64,000 nt of DNA from Aquimarina brevivitae (GTDB lineage Bacteria; Bacteroidota; Bacteroidia; Flavobacteriales; Flavobacteriaceae). Position 1 is the stretch's first letter. Each line of letters begins with the position of its first letter. Where the stretch lies: contig NZ_SGXE01000002.1 in assembly GCF_004216895.1 (NCBI RefSeq), positions 496,001 through 560,000 on the forward strand. The letters run 5' to 3'. Positions 45,521 to 55,398 of the stretch are shown here, in pieces. Made by a program: the position numbers and the translations under genes. The notes beneath the pieces were generated by a model. The model was not told the DNA's origin and made no database searches. It worked only from the letters and a program-made list of their open reading frames with translations.

Positions 45521-46261
45521 TTAGGCATTAAAATACTTACTATTCCAAATCGCCGTGTTGAAATTTTTTCCTGTAGCAAATCCATAATAGATGACTACAG
45601 CAGCAACAGATTTGAACATAAACAAAAAAATCATAATAAAATTAGAAAAACTATAGGTCTTTCCAAACAATCCTTCTGGCACCATAAAGGTAAGGAAAAG
45701 ACTCACTAAAAAAGTAAGCACAATTAAATTTTCAAAACTTTTAAAAAACCACATCATAAATTTACGAAGCGGATGGAGATCATTACCCCATTTATCAATT
45801 AAGTAAAAATAGTCGTTACCCATAGGCGCAAAAAGTAATGGGTCATCTGCATTCTCCAGTTTAAAAAGTTTAGAAGGAGCAACAATTTTAAACCCTTTCA
45901 ATGTAATATTATGCGTTTCTTGAAGTTGTTCGATCTCTTTATGGGTTTTATTAGGAAACTTTCCTTTGAAATACTTAGTATCCAAAAACCGAAGTCTATA
46001 ATCAATACATATTTTTTTGATATGATCTAAGTGATAAATTCTATCAGTTTCCAGCTTATCAAAAATAAATGGATTAGAAGTTGTACTTTCGAAAGTTTGC
46101 AATTCATCTAGGATTAAAGCCTCACTAGGTTTATGAAATTCTAAAATTTGTTGTACCTGGCTATTCCAATCTGTAGGGTTAAAATTTTTAGCTCTGGTTT
46201 TTTGTAGCTGTTGTTCTAAATTAATTCTGGGAAGTTTCATTTTCTTTTTCTTTAGCTCCAC
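45521..46261 (-). CDS. Conserved hypothetical membrane protein
   Basis: The protein has 246 residues, or 239 from an alternative Met at 46240. The first ~170 residues are soluble and basic, with GFKIVAPSKLFKLENADDPL followed by FAPMGNDYFYLIDKWGNDLH. Two TM helices follow (about 175-195 and 203-232). I recognise no named family. It lies 11 bases upstream of the DUF2007 gene, so a three-gene operon with the two small genes is likely. Confidence 0.65.
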   Translation of the reverse strand: MELKKKKMKLPRINLEQQLQKTRAKNFNPTDWNSQVQQILEFHKPSEALILDELQTFESTTSNPFIFDKLETDRIYHLDHIKKICIDYRLRFLDTKYFKGKFPNKTHKEIEQLQETHNITLKGFKIVAPSKLFKLENADDPLLFAPMGNDYFYLIDKWGNDLHPLRKFMMWFFKSFENLIVLTFLVSLFLTFMVPEGLFGKTYSFSNFIMIFLFMFKSVAAVVIYYGFATGKNFNTAIWNSKYFNA

Positions 46262-46331
46262 TAAATTAACGATTTACATCTTTTTTTACAATAGCTAAGA
46301 TTTTTTATAGCTAAGTAAAACCAATCTAAAT

Positions 46332-46361
46332 AAAAAAGAGGGCTTATAAACCCTCTTTTTT
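46332..46361 (-). terminator. Rho-independent terminator after pheT
   Basis: AAAAAAGAGGG, an 8-base loop and CCCTCTTTTTT form an 11-bp stem, 27 bases past the pheT stop. Flanking A- and T-runs mean it would work on either strand. Confidence 0.87.
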
Positions 46362-46387
46362 ACTTAATTATGAATTACTTCAATAGC

Positions 46388-48814
46388 TTAGCGTAATTCT
46401 GCACCTAATTTTGATTCAAAATTAGATTGTAATTTTTTCATGATTTTATCAATCTGTTTATCTGTTAAGGTTTTTTGTTCATCTTGCAGAATAAAACTCA
46501 CTGCGTACGATTTTTTACCCTTTGGTAGATTGCTACCCTGATACACATCAAATAAACTAATTTCTTTAAGCAACTTCTTTTCAGATTGCTTAGCAATAGT
46601 ATAAATGTCTTCAAACCGAACGGTGTCATCCAATAATAACGCAAAATCGCGTCGTACTTCAGGATATTTAGGGATTTCCGTAAACTTTGCCTTATTGCGT
46701 TTCGTCAATTCTAATACGGTATCCCAATCGAATTCAGCATATAGAACTTCCTGTGCTATGGAAAACTTTTTAAGTACCGATTTTTTAATTACGCCTAATT
46801 CTACTAGTTTATTTTTACCCAAATTTAAACTAATACCTTCAGCAAACATATCGTTTTTTATAGTCGCAGTAGTAAGATTGCTAAAGCCAAGTCGCTCTAA
46901 TATACCAAGCGCCGTTGCTTTGAGATAGAAAAAATCAACACGCTGGGCTGCTCTTGTCCAGCTTTCTTCTGTTCTATCACCAGAAATAAAAACGGCTAGA
47001 TGTTTGTTTTCGATTCTATCTTCACCGAAGTGGTGATAGGTTTTACCAAATTCAAATAGCTTAAGGTTGGCACGCTTTCGATTGATATTATAGGAAATAG
47101 CCTCTAATCCTGAAAACAGCATAGACCTTCTTAAAATAGCCAAATCAGAACTCAATGGGTTTAACATCTCTACATTGTGCTCATCCTTTAGTTGACCTGT
47201 TACTTCATTGTATGTCGCTGTTGTCAATGAATTGGCCATTATTTCATAAAACCCCTGACCAATCAGCTGATCCGCAATCTTATTTTGAACACTATGATCG
47301 GCGAATTTATCTATGTTTGCAATGGATGCATTTAACTTGTCTTTGGAATCGATATTATTATAACCGTATACCCTAAGAATTTCTTCAATAACATCTACTT
47401 CTCTCACTACATCATTTCGGTAAACCGGAATATTAAGTCCTAGACCAGATTCGGTAACGCTTGTGATTTTAATGTCTAATGAAGATAAAATGGATTTAAT
47501 GGTGTCCTGATATAATTCTTCGCCGATTAGTTGAGTTACTTTATCAAAAGAAAGAAATACCTGATGATCTTCCATTTTTTTAGGATAAAAATCCAATAAT
47601 TCACTAGTAATCTCACCTCCAGCTAATTCTTGAATTAACAAGGCAGCTCGTTTAAGCGCATAATCTACGCTGTTGGGATCTATTCCCCTTTCAAAACGAA
47701 AAGAAGCATCAGTGTTAAGTCCATGTCTTTTTGCTGTTTTTCTAACACTCACAGGGTCAAAATAAGCACTTTCTAAAAATATAGCACTTGTACTTTCTGT
47801 AACCCCAGAGTTTACTCCACCAAAAATACCTGCAATACATAAAGGCTTCTTGGCATCGCATATCATAAGATCTTCTGCATGCAACTCACGTTCTACTTCG
47901 TCTAATGTGGTAAACTTAGTGCCTTGAGCTACAGTTTTTACTTCTATTTTTCCACCTTCGATTTTTGCAGTATCAAAAGCGTGCAGCGGCTGTCCTAGTT
48001 CATGTAACACATAGTTGGTAACATCCACTACAATGTTTTTTGGCGTAAGTCCTATTGCTTTTAATCTATTTTTTAACCAATCCGGAGATTCGGTGACTTC
48101 TAATCCAGAGATGGTAAGCCCGCAATATCGGGGTGCTAGCTCGGGATTTACTACTTCAATATCAATTTTATGTGTTCTGTTGGCAACATAAAAATTGCTT
48201 ACAGACGGTGTTTTAAGTTCTAGTTCAAATCCTTTTTGTTGTAATCCTGCTTTAAGATCTCTGGCAGTTCCCCAGTGACTCATAGCATCTGCTCTGTTAG
48301 GAGTTAAACCAATTTCAAAAACAAGATCATTTTCTATGTTAAATAATTCGGCAACTGGCGTACCCACTTTAAAACTTGGATCGAGTACAAGTATTCCATC
48401 GTGATCATTACCAAGTCCTAACTCATCTTCTGCACAGATCATACCGTGGCTGGATTCGCCTCGTATCTTTCCTTTTTTGATTATCCATTCCTTACCTTCA
48501 GCATCATATAATTTGGTACCAATGGTAGCAACGGGTACTTTTTGTCCCTCCGCTACATTTGGAGCTCCACATACAATCTGCACTGGATCTCCTTGGCCAA
48601 CATCTACTTTGGTTAATTTCAATTTATCTGCATTAGGGTGCTTCGTACATTCTAGTACGTGACCCACAACTACGCCTTCTAAACCACCTTTTACACTTTG
48701 AAAAGGTTCAATACCTTCAACTTCGAGACCTAAATCGGTTAATAATTCACCGGTCTCTTCTGCAGTCCAGTCAATATCGATAAACTGTTTAATCCAGTTA
48801 AATGAAATCTTCAT
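46388..48814 (-). CDS. pheT: Phenylalanine-tRNA ligase beta subunit
   Basis: The protein has 808 residues, the full family length. With PheS it forms the (alpha-beta)2 enzyme that charges tRNA-Phe. Domains in order: N-terminal MKISFNWIKQFIDIDWTAEE; tRNA-binding OB fold (about 40-155, VGHVLECTKHPNADKLKLTKV, IVCGAPNVAEGQKVPVA); B3/B4 editing domain (about 210-390, DVTNYVLHELGQPLHAFD); B5 (about 405-475); core; and the FDX-ACB anticodon-binding domain (about 710-808, YPEVRRDFALLLDD). pheS is not in this window, so the two subunit genes are separated, which is common in this phylum. Confidence 0.96.
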   Translation of the reverse strand: MKISFNWIKQFIDIDWTAEETGELLTDLGLEVEGIEPFQSVKGGLEGVVVGHVLECTKHPNADKLKLTKVDVGQGDPVQIVCGAPNVAEGQKVPVATIGTKLYDAEGKEWIIKKGKIRGESSHGMICAEDELGLGNDHDGILVLDPSFKVGTPVAELFNIENDLVFEIGLTPNRADAMSHWGTARDLKAGLQQKGFELELKTPSVSNFYVANRTHKIDIEVVNPELAPRYCGLTISGLEVTESPDWLKNRLKAIGLTPKNIVVDVTNYVLHELGQPLHAFDTAKIEGGKIEVKTVAQGTKFTTLDEVERELHAEDLMICDAKKPLCIAGIFGGVNSGVTESTSAIFLESAYFDPVSVRKTAKRHGLNTDASFRFERGIDPNSVDYALKRAALLIQELAGGEITSELLDFYPKKMEDHQVFLSFDKVTQLIGEELYQDTIKSILSSLDIKITSVTESGLGLNIPVYRNDVVREVDVIEEILRVYGYNNIDSKDKLNASIANIDKFADHSVQNKIADQLIGQGFYEIMANSLTTATYNEVTGQLKDEHNVEMLNPLSSDLAILRRSMLFSGLEAISYNINRKRANLKLFEFGKTYHHFGEDRIENKHLAVFISGDRTEESWTRAAQRVDFFYLKATALGILERLGFSNLTTATIKNDMFAEGISLNLGKNKLVELGVIKKSVLKKFSIAQEVLYAEFDWDTVLELTKRNKAKFTEIPKYPEVRRDFALLLDDTVRFEDIYTIAKQSEKKLLKEISLFDVYQGSNLPKGKKSYAVSFILQDEQKTLTDKQIDKIMKKLQSNFESKLGAELR

Positions 48815-49061
48815 CAGTTAAATTTTCTTTTAAGGCGGTAAAGATACTATATTGGGGATAGGATACAAATTGCGGAAACAGGTTTTACATAAAAAATACA
48901 ATACTTTTTCAGGGAAGAACCCTTAAATACTTTTGGAATTTAAATAAGCATCGTAATTCCTTAATTCTTAAAACTGAGTATGAAGTCGAAATACTTACAT
49001 TTAATATAGTTGAACTAAAGATATATTTACTATATTTTGTATTTTAGCATAAATTTAAGAT

Positions 49062-49409
49062 ATGAAAAATATAAGTCCCCAATTGTTTTTGCTTACTTTT
49101 TTGATTTGTCTGTTTTGTAGTTCTAATCTAAGCGCTCAAGCGCAGAAAGAAAAAGGTTCAACGACTACTAAAGAAAAAGTGAATAGTAGTGAAAATTCAA
49201 ATAATAAAAATAAGGCTACAGACGGAATTGATTATGAAGATGAGGAAGTAAATGAGAAAGGAACCACTGCTACCTCTGGCGAAAATAAAGATGTAAACGC
49301 AATCTGGGCAGCATATCAGCGCAAGCTTAAAAATAAAGAAAAAAAGGGTATAAAAAAACCAATGCCCAATGCTAAGAAGAAAAAGGAAAAAGAACTTCGT
49401 GAAATGTAA
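49062..49409 (+). CDS. Small exported Lys-rich protein
   Basis: The protein has 115 residues with a signal peptide ending near SNLSAQ. The mature part is low-complexity and polar: Lys/Ser/Asn/Thr-rich, then a DEEVNEKGTTATS stretch, a short helix (AIWAAYQRKLKNKEKKG) and a basic tail (MPNAKKKKEKELREM). No domain recognised. It precedes the TlpA-like gene by 59 bases in the same direction and may be co-transcribed. Confidence 0.65.
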   Translation: MKNISPQLFLLTFLICLFCSSNLSAQAQKEKGSTTTKEKVNSSENSNNKNKATDGIDYEDEEVNEKGTTATSGENKDVNAIWAAYQRKLKNKEKKGIKKPMPNAKKKKEKELREM

Positions 49410-49468
49410 AATCAATTAGTTCTTTGTAAATGATTTTAATTTAATTTTTTCTTTTAAAAATATATTTT

Positions 49469-50698
49469 TTGAAAATTCAATTCTTATTTCTTTCGCTTTT
49501 CATATTAGTTGCCATTGGTTGTAAAAAAGATACTTCAACAAAAGAGTATGCACTCAAAAGTGGTCCTTGGAGAGCTACTTTAACGGTGCAGGATGATCAA
49601 GAACTTCCCTTTCTTTTTGAAGTTTTGGAAGATCAATCCATTCAAATTTTTAATGCAGAAGAAGTTATAGAGCTCCAGGATATAGTCATAAAAAAAGATT
49701 CTGTTTTTATAAAATTTCCTGTTTTTGAAGGCTATATCGCTGCCAGGTTTTTGGATTCATCGAAGTTAACCGGGTTATTTATAAAGGAAGAGTTAGGAAG
49801 AAAAGTTCCGTTTAATGCTCAATTTGGTCTTCAGGATAGATTTGAAATTAACGAATCACCTTCACAAAATATAACGGGAGGCTGGCAAACCGTCTTTAGT
49901 CCTGATCATAAAGATGAACGATATATTGCAAAAGGAATTTTTAAACAAAATGACAATATAGTAACCGGGACTTTTAGAACTACTACGGGCGATTATCGCT
50001 ACCTAGAAGGTGTACTGAACAAAGATGAATTACAACTATCTACCTTTGATGGTGCGCACGCATTTTTGTTTAAAGGTACTATTAAGGATTCTATGATTAC
50101 GGGTAATTTCTATAGTGGTTCACACTGGAAAGAACCATTTATAGCAAAAAAGAATGATGAATACGAATTACCGGATGAAGATTCTTTAACCTATTTAAAA
50201 AAGGGATACGAAAAGCTCAAATTTAGATTTCCCAATACGAAGGGAGACACACTTAGCTTTGATAGCGAACGATTCAAAAACAAAGTTAGTATCATTCAAA
50301 TTATGGGTACCTGGTGTCCCAATTGCTTAGATGAGTCTAAGTATCTCGCTAATTTTTTTAAAGAAAACAAGAATAGCGATTTAGAGATTGTTGCCTTAGC
50401 TTTTGAATATGCTAAGACTAAAGAAAAAGCCATAACAGCAGTTGAGAAATTTAAAAATGCTGTTGGTATACCCTATCCAGTATTGATAGCGCAATACGGT
50501 TCTTCAGATAAGGGAAAAGCCCAGGAAAAATTACCAATGTTAAATCACGTTTTATCGTACCCTACAACCATTATTGTAGATAAGAAAGGGAACGTTCGGA
50601 AGATCCATACTGGGTTTAATGGTCCTGCTACTGGCACTAAATATGAAGCGTTTAAAATTGAGTTCGAAACTTTAGTAAAAGAACTTTTAGCAGAGTAA
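49469..50698 (+). CDS. TlpA-like thioredoxin-domain lipoprotein with intact CPNC
   Basis: The protein has 409 residues with a TTG start. The lipobox is at ILVAIGCKKD. A beta-rich N-domain (about 25-230) with repeated strands precedes the thioredoxin fold (about 255-405), whose active site is GTWCPNCLDESKYL near residue 283; the cis-Pro strand is YPTTIIVDKKGNVRKIH. It should act as a periplasmic thiol-disulfide reductase, for example in cytochrome c maturation or stress repair. It contrasts with the CxxC-less relative encoded at 32366. Confidence 0.88.
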   Translation: MKIQFLFLSLFILVAIGCKKDTSTKEYALKSGPWRATLTVQDDQELPFLFEVLEDQSIQIFNAEEVIELQDIVIKKDSVFIKFPVFEGYIAARFLDSSKLTGLFIKEELGRKVPFNAQFGLQDRFEINESPSQNITGGWQTVFSPDHKDERYIAKGIFKQNDNIVTGTFRTTTGDYRYLEGVLNKDELQLSTFDGAHAFLFKGTIKDSMITGNFYSGSHWKEPFIAKKNDEYELPDEDSLTYLKKGYEKLKFRFPNTKGDTLSFDSERFKNKVSIIQIMGTWCPNCLDESKYLANFFKENKNSDLEIVALAFEYAKTKEKAITAVEKFKNAVGIPYPVLIAQYGSSDKGKAQEKLPMLNHVLSYPTTIIVDKKGNVRKIHTGFNGPATGTKYEAFKIEFETLVKELLAE

Positions 50699-50774
50699 CT
50701 ACCAAAAAAATCAGTACTTTTAGATTGATAGTCTAAACTATTTCAAGTAACACTACCAAATCAAATACTAAGAA

Positions 50775-52868
50775 ATGAGTAAAGGTGTATATATAGCAAC
50801 CATAGAACCAAATAGCGGAAAATCATTAGTTGTACTAGGCCTAATGAGAATGTTATTGGGCAAAATTGCCAACGTAGGTTATTTTAGACCGATCATAGAT
50901 GATCCCAGAGATAGCGAAATGGATAATCATATCAATACCGTAATTTCTCATTTTGAATTAGACATAAATTATAAGAAAACGTACGCATATACACGTAGTG
51001 AGGTTTTACAAAAATATAATCAAGGTAGAGGGGGAGAAATCATAGATACCATTATTCAAAAATATAAGGCACTCGAAGATACTTTTGATTTTATTCTTGT
51101 TGAGGGTACTGATTTTTCTGATGAAGGAAGTATAATTGAATTTGATATTAACGTAATTATCGCTAAAAACTTAGGAATACCTGCCATCATTGTATCTAGT
51201 GGAGAGGGGAATACCAATGCAGAAATTGCCGGAAACCTTAAATTAGCGTATGATGCCTTTTATAATAAGGATGTCGAGGTAATTGCGGTATTGGCCAATA
51301 AAGTAGATAAAGGCTGTGAAGAAGACCTTAGAATTGTTTTAAAGAATACGCTAGATGCTAAAGTACAGCACATTATCATTCCTAGGATTGATTCTCTTAT
51401 ATACCCTACCATCAAAGAGATTGTTAATGAACTAAATGGGAATGTGCTTTTTGGTAAAGAATACCTCAATCACCAGGCCGGAAGTTTTGGGGTAGGTGCT
51501 ATGCAGTTACGCAACTATCTAACACACCTCAAAGAAAATAGTTTAGTTATAACTCCCGGGGATCGTGCTGATATTATTTTAGGAGCTCTACAGGCAAATA
51601 TCTCTGATAATTACCCTAAAATATCCGGAATCATTTTAACCGGTGGTCTCATACCAGAGCGTTCCATAATGAAACTCATCGAAGGTGTTGCCCCCACCGT
51701 TCCTATTGTTTCTGTTCCTCAGGGAACCTTTGCAGTAACCAATATGGTCGGTAATATCAAGTCTAAAATTTATGCGGATAATTATCAAAAAATCAACACT
51801 TCTATAGGCGCCTTTGAGCAGCATGTGGATGAGAATAATTTGATAGACCCACTTATAACTTTTAAAACAGACGTGCTTACCCCAAGAATGTTTCAATACA
51901 ATCTTTTGAAAAGAGCATTAAAGCATAAAAAGCATATTGTACTGCCTGAGGGTGAAGATGACCGTATTTTAAAAGCAGCGGCTAGGTTACAGGCATACGA
52001 TGTGGTAGATTTAACGTTAATTGGTGAGATCCATAAGCTAAAAGAAAAGGCTGATAAACTTGATATACCCTTAGATTTTGATAAAGTAAATGTCATATTT
52101 CCTACAAAATCACCGCATTTTGATGACTATGTGAATACTTTTTATGAATTAAGGAAGCATAAAAACGTGAACTTGGATATGGCTAGAGATATGATGGCTG
52201 ACGTTTCTTATTTCGGTACAATGATGATTTATAAGGGACACGCAGATGGTATGGTTTCTGGCGCGATTCATACTACCCAGCATACCATTAGACCGGCGCT
52301 TCAGTTTATTAAAACAAAACCAGGGGTTAAAGTAGTATCCTCTGTGTTTTTTATGTGTCTGGAAGATCGTGTTTCTGTTTTTGGAGATTGTGCGATTAAT
52401 CCTAATCCAAACGCGGAAGAGTTAGCGGAAATCGCCATATCTTCGGCAGATTCAGCAGCGGCATTTGGTATTGAACCAAAAGTTGCTATGCTGTCGTATT
52501 CTTCGGGAACTTCTGGTAAAGGAGCGGATGTGGATATCGTTAGAGAAGCTACTGAAATTGTTAAAACTAAAAGACCAGACCTCAAAATAGAAGGTCCAAT
52601 ACAATATGATGCTGCAGTGGATATGCGGGTCGGAAAGAGTAAATTACCAAATTCGGAGGTAGCGGGTCAGGCAAGTGTTTTGATTTTTCCGGATTTGAAT
52701 ACAGGTAATAACACCTATAAGGCTGTACAACGCGAAACTGGGGCTTTGGCGATCGGACCGATGTTACAGGGTTTAAATAAACCCGTTAATGATTTAAGCC
52801 GAGGGTGTACGGTTGATGATGTATACAATACCGTTATCATAACTGCGATTCAGGCGCAAGGCTTATAA
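50775..52868 (+). CDS. pta: Phosphate acetyltransferase
   Basis: The enzyme converts acetyl-CoA and phosphate to acetyl phosphate and CoA. The protein has 697 residues, the long form. An N-terminal P-loop-like domain (about 1-210; GVYIATIEPNSGKSLVVLGLM) is followed by a DRTGG domain (about 215-330) and the C-terminal catalytic PTA domain (about 370-695; HIVLPEGEDDRILKAAARL, DGMVSGAIHTTQHTIRPALQ, SYSSGTSGKGADVDIVREA). ackA follows 28 bases downstream, so the pair forms the reversible acetate/acetyl-phosphate pathway that yields ATP. Confidence 0.96.
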   Translation: MSKGVYIATIEPNSGKSLVVLGLMRMLLGKIANVGYFRPIIDDPRDSEMDNHINTVISHFELDINYKKTYAYTRSEVLQKYNQGRGGEIIDTIIQKYKALEDTFDFILVEGTDFSDEGSIIEFDINVIIAKNLGIPAIIVSSGEGNTNAEIAGNLKLAYDAFYNKDVEVIAVLANKVDKGCEEDLRIVLKNTLDAKVQHIIIPRIDSLIYPTIKEIVNELNGNVLFGKEYLNHQAGSFGVGAMQLRNYLTHLKENSLVITPGDRADIILGALQANISDNYPKISGIILTGGLIPERSIMKLIEGVAPTVPIVSVPQGTFAVTNMVGNIKSKIYADNYQKINTSIGAFEQHVDENNLIDPLITFKTDVLTPRMFQYNLLKRALKHKKHIVLPEGEDDRILKAAARLQAYDVVDLTLIGEIHKLKEKADKLDIPLDFDKVNVIFPTKSPHFDDYVNTFYELRKHKNVNLDMARDMMADVSYFGTMMIYKGHADGMVSGAIHTTQHTIRPALQFIKTKPGVKVVSSVFFMCLEDRVSVFGDCAINPNPNAEELAEIAISSADSAAAFGIEPKVAMLSYSSGTSGKGADVDIVREATEIVKTKRPDLKIEGPIQYDAAVDMRVGKSKLPNSEVAGQASVLIFPDLNTGNNTYKAVQRETGALAIGPMLQGLNKPVNDLSRGCTVDDVYNTVIITAIQAQGL

Positions 52869-52896
52869 AAATTCAGCAAATTAAAAGAAAAAGTAC

Positions 52897-54084
52897 ATGC
52901 AAGTTTTAGTTCTAAACTCAGGAAGTTCATCTATAAAATTTCAATTGTTTACCATGCCTCAGGAAGCAGTTATTTGCTCTGGAATGGTAGAAAGAATTGG
53001 CATGGAAAATGCTAAAATCTCTTATGAAGCAAAAGCACAAAAGTTTGAAGAAGTTGTTGCAATTAAAGATCATAAGGATGGATTACAGCGTATTGCTCAA
53101 TATCTTTTAGATGATGAAAGAGGGGTCATTTCATCTGCTGCAGATATCCAAGTGGTAGGCCACCGAGTGGTTCACGGAGGAAGTACTTTTACGGATACAG
53201 TAATTGTAAATGATAAGGTAAAAGACAAAATAGCACAATTAGCGTCACTTGCTCCACTTCATAATCCTGCAAATTTGCAAGGAATCGTGGTTGCGGAAAC
53301 TATTTTTGATAAGGCCACACAAGTAGCTGTGTTTGATACCGCTTTTCATCAAACTATTCCTTTAAAAGCTTATAAATATGCGATTCCCAATAAATTTTTG
53401 GAGGAACATAAGATTAGAAAATACGGCTTTCATGGCACCAGCCATAAATATGTGTCCGAAAAGGCCATTGCATATATAAAGAAACCTCAATCCAAAATAA
53501 TAACCATTCATTTGGGTAACGGATGTAGTATGACTGCTATCAAGGATGGTAAGAGTATTGATCATTCCTTGGGTTTTGCCCCAATGAATGGTTTAATAAT
53601 GGGTACCAGAAGTGGCGATATTGATCCAGCTATAATTTTTCATTTAGTTAATAGTCTTGGGTATACTATAGATCAAGTAAATGATGTATTGCAAAAGGAA
53701 AGCGGAATGTTAGGCCTAACAGGTTATAGTGATTTAAGAGATATTGAAGCAGCTGCAGCTAAAGGAGAGCAATATGCTATAGAAGCTTTGCAAATGAACG
53801 CCTATCGCATCAAAAAATTTATAGGAGCTTATGCTGCAATTATGAATGGTCTAGATGCTATTGTTTTTACCGCCGGTATTGGTGAAAATTCTGATGTGAT
53901 TAGAAAGTTAGTATGTAATGATATGGGATTTTTGGGTATTCACTTGGATGATGAATTAAATACAATTAGATCTAAAGAAATCAGGGATATTTCGGCATCC
54001 AATGCTAAAGTCAAGGTGTTAGTCATTCCGACTAATGAAGAGCTTGAGATAGCAAAGCAATCTTTTCAACTTTGTACTTCATAA
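52897..54084 (+). CDS. ackA: Acetate kinase
   Basis: The enzyme interconverts acetyl phosphate plus ADP with acetate plus ATP. The protein has 395 residues. Signatures are VLVLNSGSSSIKFQL at the N-terminus, VVGHRVVHGGSTF, FDTAFHQTIP, the YGFHGTSHKYV motif, IIHLGNGCS-type phosphate loop (TIHLGNGCSMTAI), MGTRSGDIDPAI and FTAGIGENSDVIR. All catalytic motifs are intact. It is co-transcribed with pta, and a terminator follows the stop at once. Confidence 0.97.
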   Translation: MQVLVLNSGSSSIKFQLFTMPQEAVICSGMVERIGMENAKISYEAKAQKFEEVVAIKDHKDGLQRIAQYLLDDERGVISSAADIQVVGHRVVHGGSTFTDTVIVNDKVKDKIAQLASLAPLHNPANLQGIVVAETIFDKATQVAVFDTAFHQTIPLKAYKYAIPNKFLEEHKIRKYGFHGTSHKYVSEKAIAYIKKPQSKIITIHLGNGCSMTAIKDGKSIDHSLGFAPMNGLIMGTRSGDIDPAIIFHLVNSLGYTIDQVNDVLQKESGMLGLTGYSDLRDIEAAAAKGEQYAIEALQMNAYRIKKFIGAYAAIMNGLDAIVFTAGIGENSDVIRKLVCNDMGFLGIHLDDELNTIRSKEIRDISASNAKVKVLVIPTNEELEIAKQSFQLCTS

Positions 54085-54086
54085 AA

Positions 54087-54116
54087 AAAAGGCAAATCCT
54101 TTTGAATTTGCCTTTT
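54087..54116 (+). terminator. Rho-independent terminator after ackA
   Basis: AAAAGGCAAAT, an 8-base loop and ATTTGCCTTTT form an 11-bp stem directly after the ackA stop. It may also end the convergent small-peptide transcript. Confidence 0.82.
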
Positions 54117-54136
54117 GAAGAATAATGATCTTTATT

Positions 54137-54331
54137 TTAGTAAAGTATGCATCTTCCATAACCCCATCTAGAATCGCAATATCCTGGCTCGCAGAAACTA
54201 CCACCAGGAAAGCTGATTTGGCAACCTCTACCAGATGTACAGCAAGAGATGCTTCCCCAAGCTCCTTTAATGCTTTTTAATTCTCCTCTACTTAGCGTTT
54301 GCACACCTTTTAAATCTAAAATTTTTTTCAT
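54137..54331 (-). CDS. Orphan Cys-rich bacteriocin-like peptide precursor
   Basis: The peptide has 64 residues. The leader MKKILDLKGVQTLSRGELKS followed by IKGA matches the double-glycine-type leaders of Bacteroidota bacteriocin-like peptides (a KKIL.LKGVQ.LS..E.K.I.G pattern), here with GA in place of GG. The ~38-residue core starts WGSISCC and contains six Cys and many Gly, which suggests three disulfides or modified thiols. No C39 peptidase/ABC exporter, modification enzyme or immunity gene is nearby, so export and processing must rely on genes elsewhere, if it is active. The function could be antimicrobial or signalling. Confidence 0.7.
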   Translation of the reverse strand: MKKILDLKGVQTLSRGELKSIKGAWGSISCCTSGRGCQISFPGGSFCEPGYCDSRWGYGRCILY

Positions 54332-54482
54332 TGTGTAATTATTTTAAGTTAGGATTTAAATATAGCGTAAATTACCTTAATTGTTTTGTGGTAAAAACGC
54401 AATTCTTATACGGTTTGGCAATTACCTGGCAAGGGTAAATGTGTACAAAAATTGATATTTTAGTAAAAACATAAATTAATTC

Positions 54483-55211
54483 ATGGAAGAGAAAACGGTT
54501 TCTGCAGCGATATCCTATCGAAGGTCAATACGTGTTTATAAAGATGAAAAAGTAGATCAAGAAATAGTAAAGCAGTGTATTAAAAATGCTGTTTTGGCAC
54601 CAACAAGTAGTAATTTACAGCTTTGGGAATTTTATCATATTACAGATGTAAACATTTTAAATAAAATGAAACGTGCTTGCCTTGATCAGAATGCAGCAAA
54701 AACTGCAGATCAATTAGTGGTTGTAGTGACTCGAAAAGATCTTTGGAAAAAAAGAAGAAACGCAAATATTAATTTTCTTAAAAATCATTACGGTAGTAAA
54801 CCAGAGGATCAATACTCCAGAAGAGAAAAGTTAGCCCTTAATTATTACAAAAAGTTAATACCGGTTGTGTATTTCGATTTATTGGGCATATTGGGTTGGA
54901 TGAAGTATGCCTTTTTTAATATCGTTGGTTTATTTAGACCAGTTTATCGACAAGTAAGGCATAGTGACCTTAGGGTAGTTGCTCATAAAAGCGCTGGTTT
55001 AGCAGCAGAAAATTTTATGATTAGTATGGCTGCATTAGGTTATGATACTTGTCCTATGGAAGGTAGTGACACATTAAGAGTAAAGAGAATTCTTGGTTTG
55101 CCATATGGAGCTGAGATTAATATGGTCATTGGATGTGGTATTAGAGATGAAAAGGGAGTCTATGGCCCTCAATTTAGAGTTCCTTTTGAAGAAGTGTATC
55201 ACAAAAAATAG
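54483..55211 (+). CDS. Nitroreductase family FMN protein
   Basis: The protein has 242 residues. The nitroreductase FMN-binding start AISYRRSIRVYKDEKVDQE is followed by KNAVLAPTSSNLQLWEFYHI, and later by AAENFMISMAALGYDTCPME and a C-terminal NMVIGCGIRDEKGVYGPQ. A hydrophobic insert (about 120-150, VYFDLLGILGWMKYAFFNIVG) is larger than usual and may contact membrane lipid. The family reduces nitro compounds, quinones or enones with NAD(P)H; the substrate is not evident. Confidence 0.87.
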   Translation: MEEKTVSAAISYRRSIRVYKDEKVDQEIVKQCIKNAVLAPTSSNLQLWEFYHITDVNILNKMKRACLDQNAAKTADQLVVVVTRKDLWKKRRNANINFLKNHYGSKPEDQYSRREKLALNYYKKLIPVVYFDLLGILGWMKYAFFNIVGLFRPVYRQVRHSDLRVVAHKSAGLAAENFMISMAALGYDTCPMEGSDTLRVKRILGLPYGAEINMVIGCGIRDEKGVYGPQFRVPFEEVYHKK

Positions 55212-55223
55212 GAAATAAATTAT

Positions 55224-55240
55224 TAACAGTACAGTAGTTG
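55224..55240 (+). promoter_or_regulatory. Candidate regulatory motif TAACAGTACnnnAnTTG, copy 3
   Basis: TAACAGTACAGTAGTTG lies 158 bases before the endonuclease start. It matches the copies upstream of the ECF sigma (15412) and LytTR (21422) genes. Confidence 0.3.
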
Positions 55241-55398
55241 TTTAAGTAGTTGTCTTTCAGACGTTATACTAATCGTTTTTCATTAATTTAATTGGTTTTC
55301 AACAGTCTAGATAACCTTTTGATAACGTTAGGGTTAGCGAGTTATAGGAAAAATTGTAATAGCTTTCCATTCAAATTCACTAACTAACCCTTTACACA

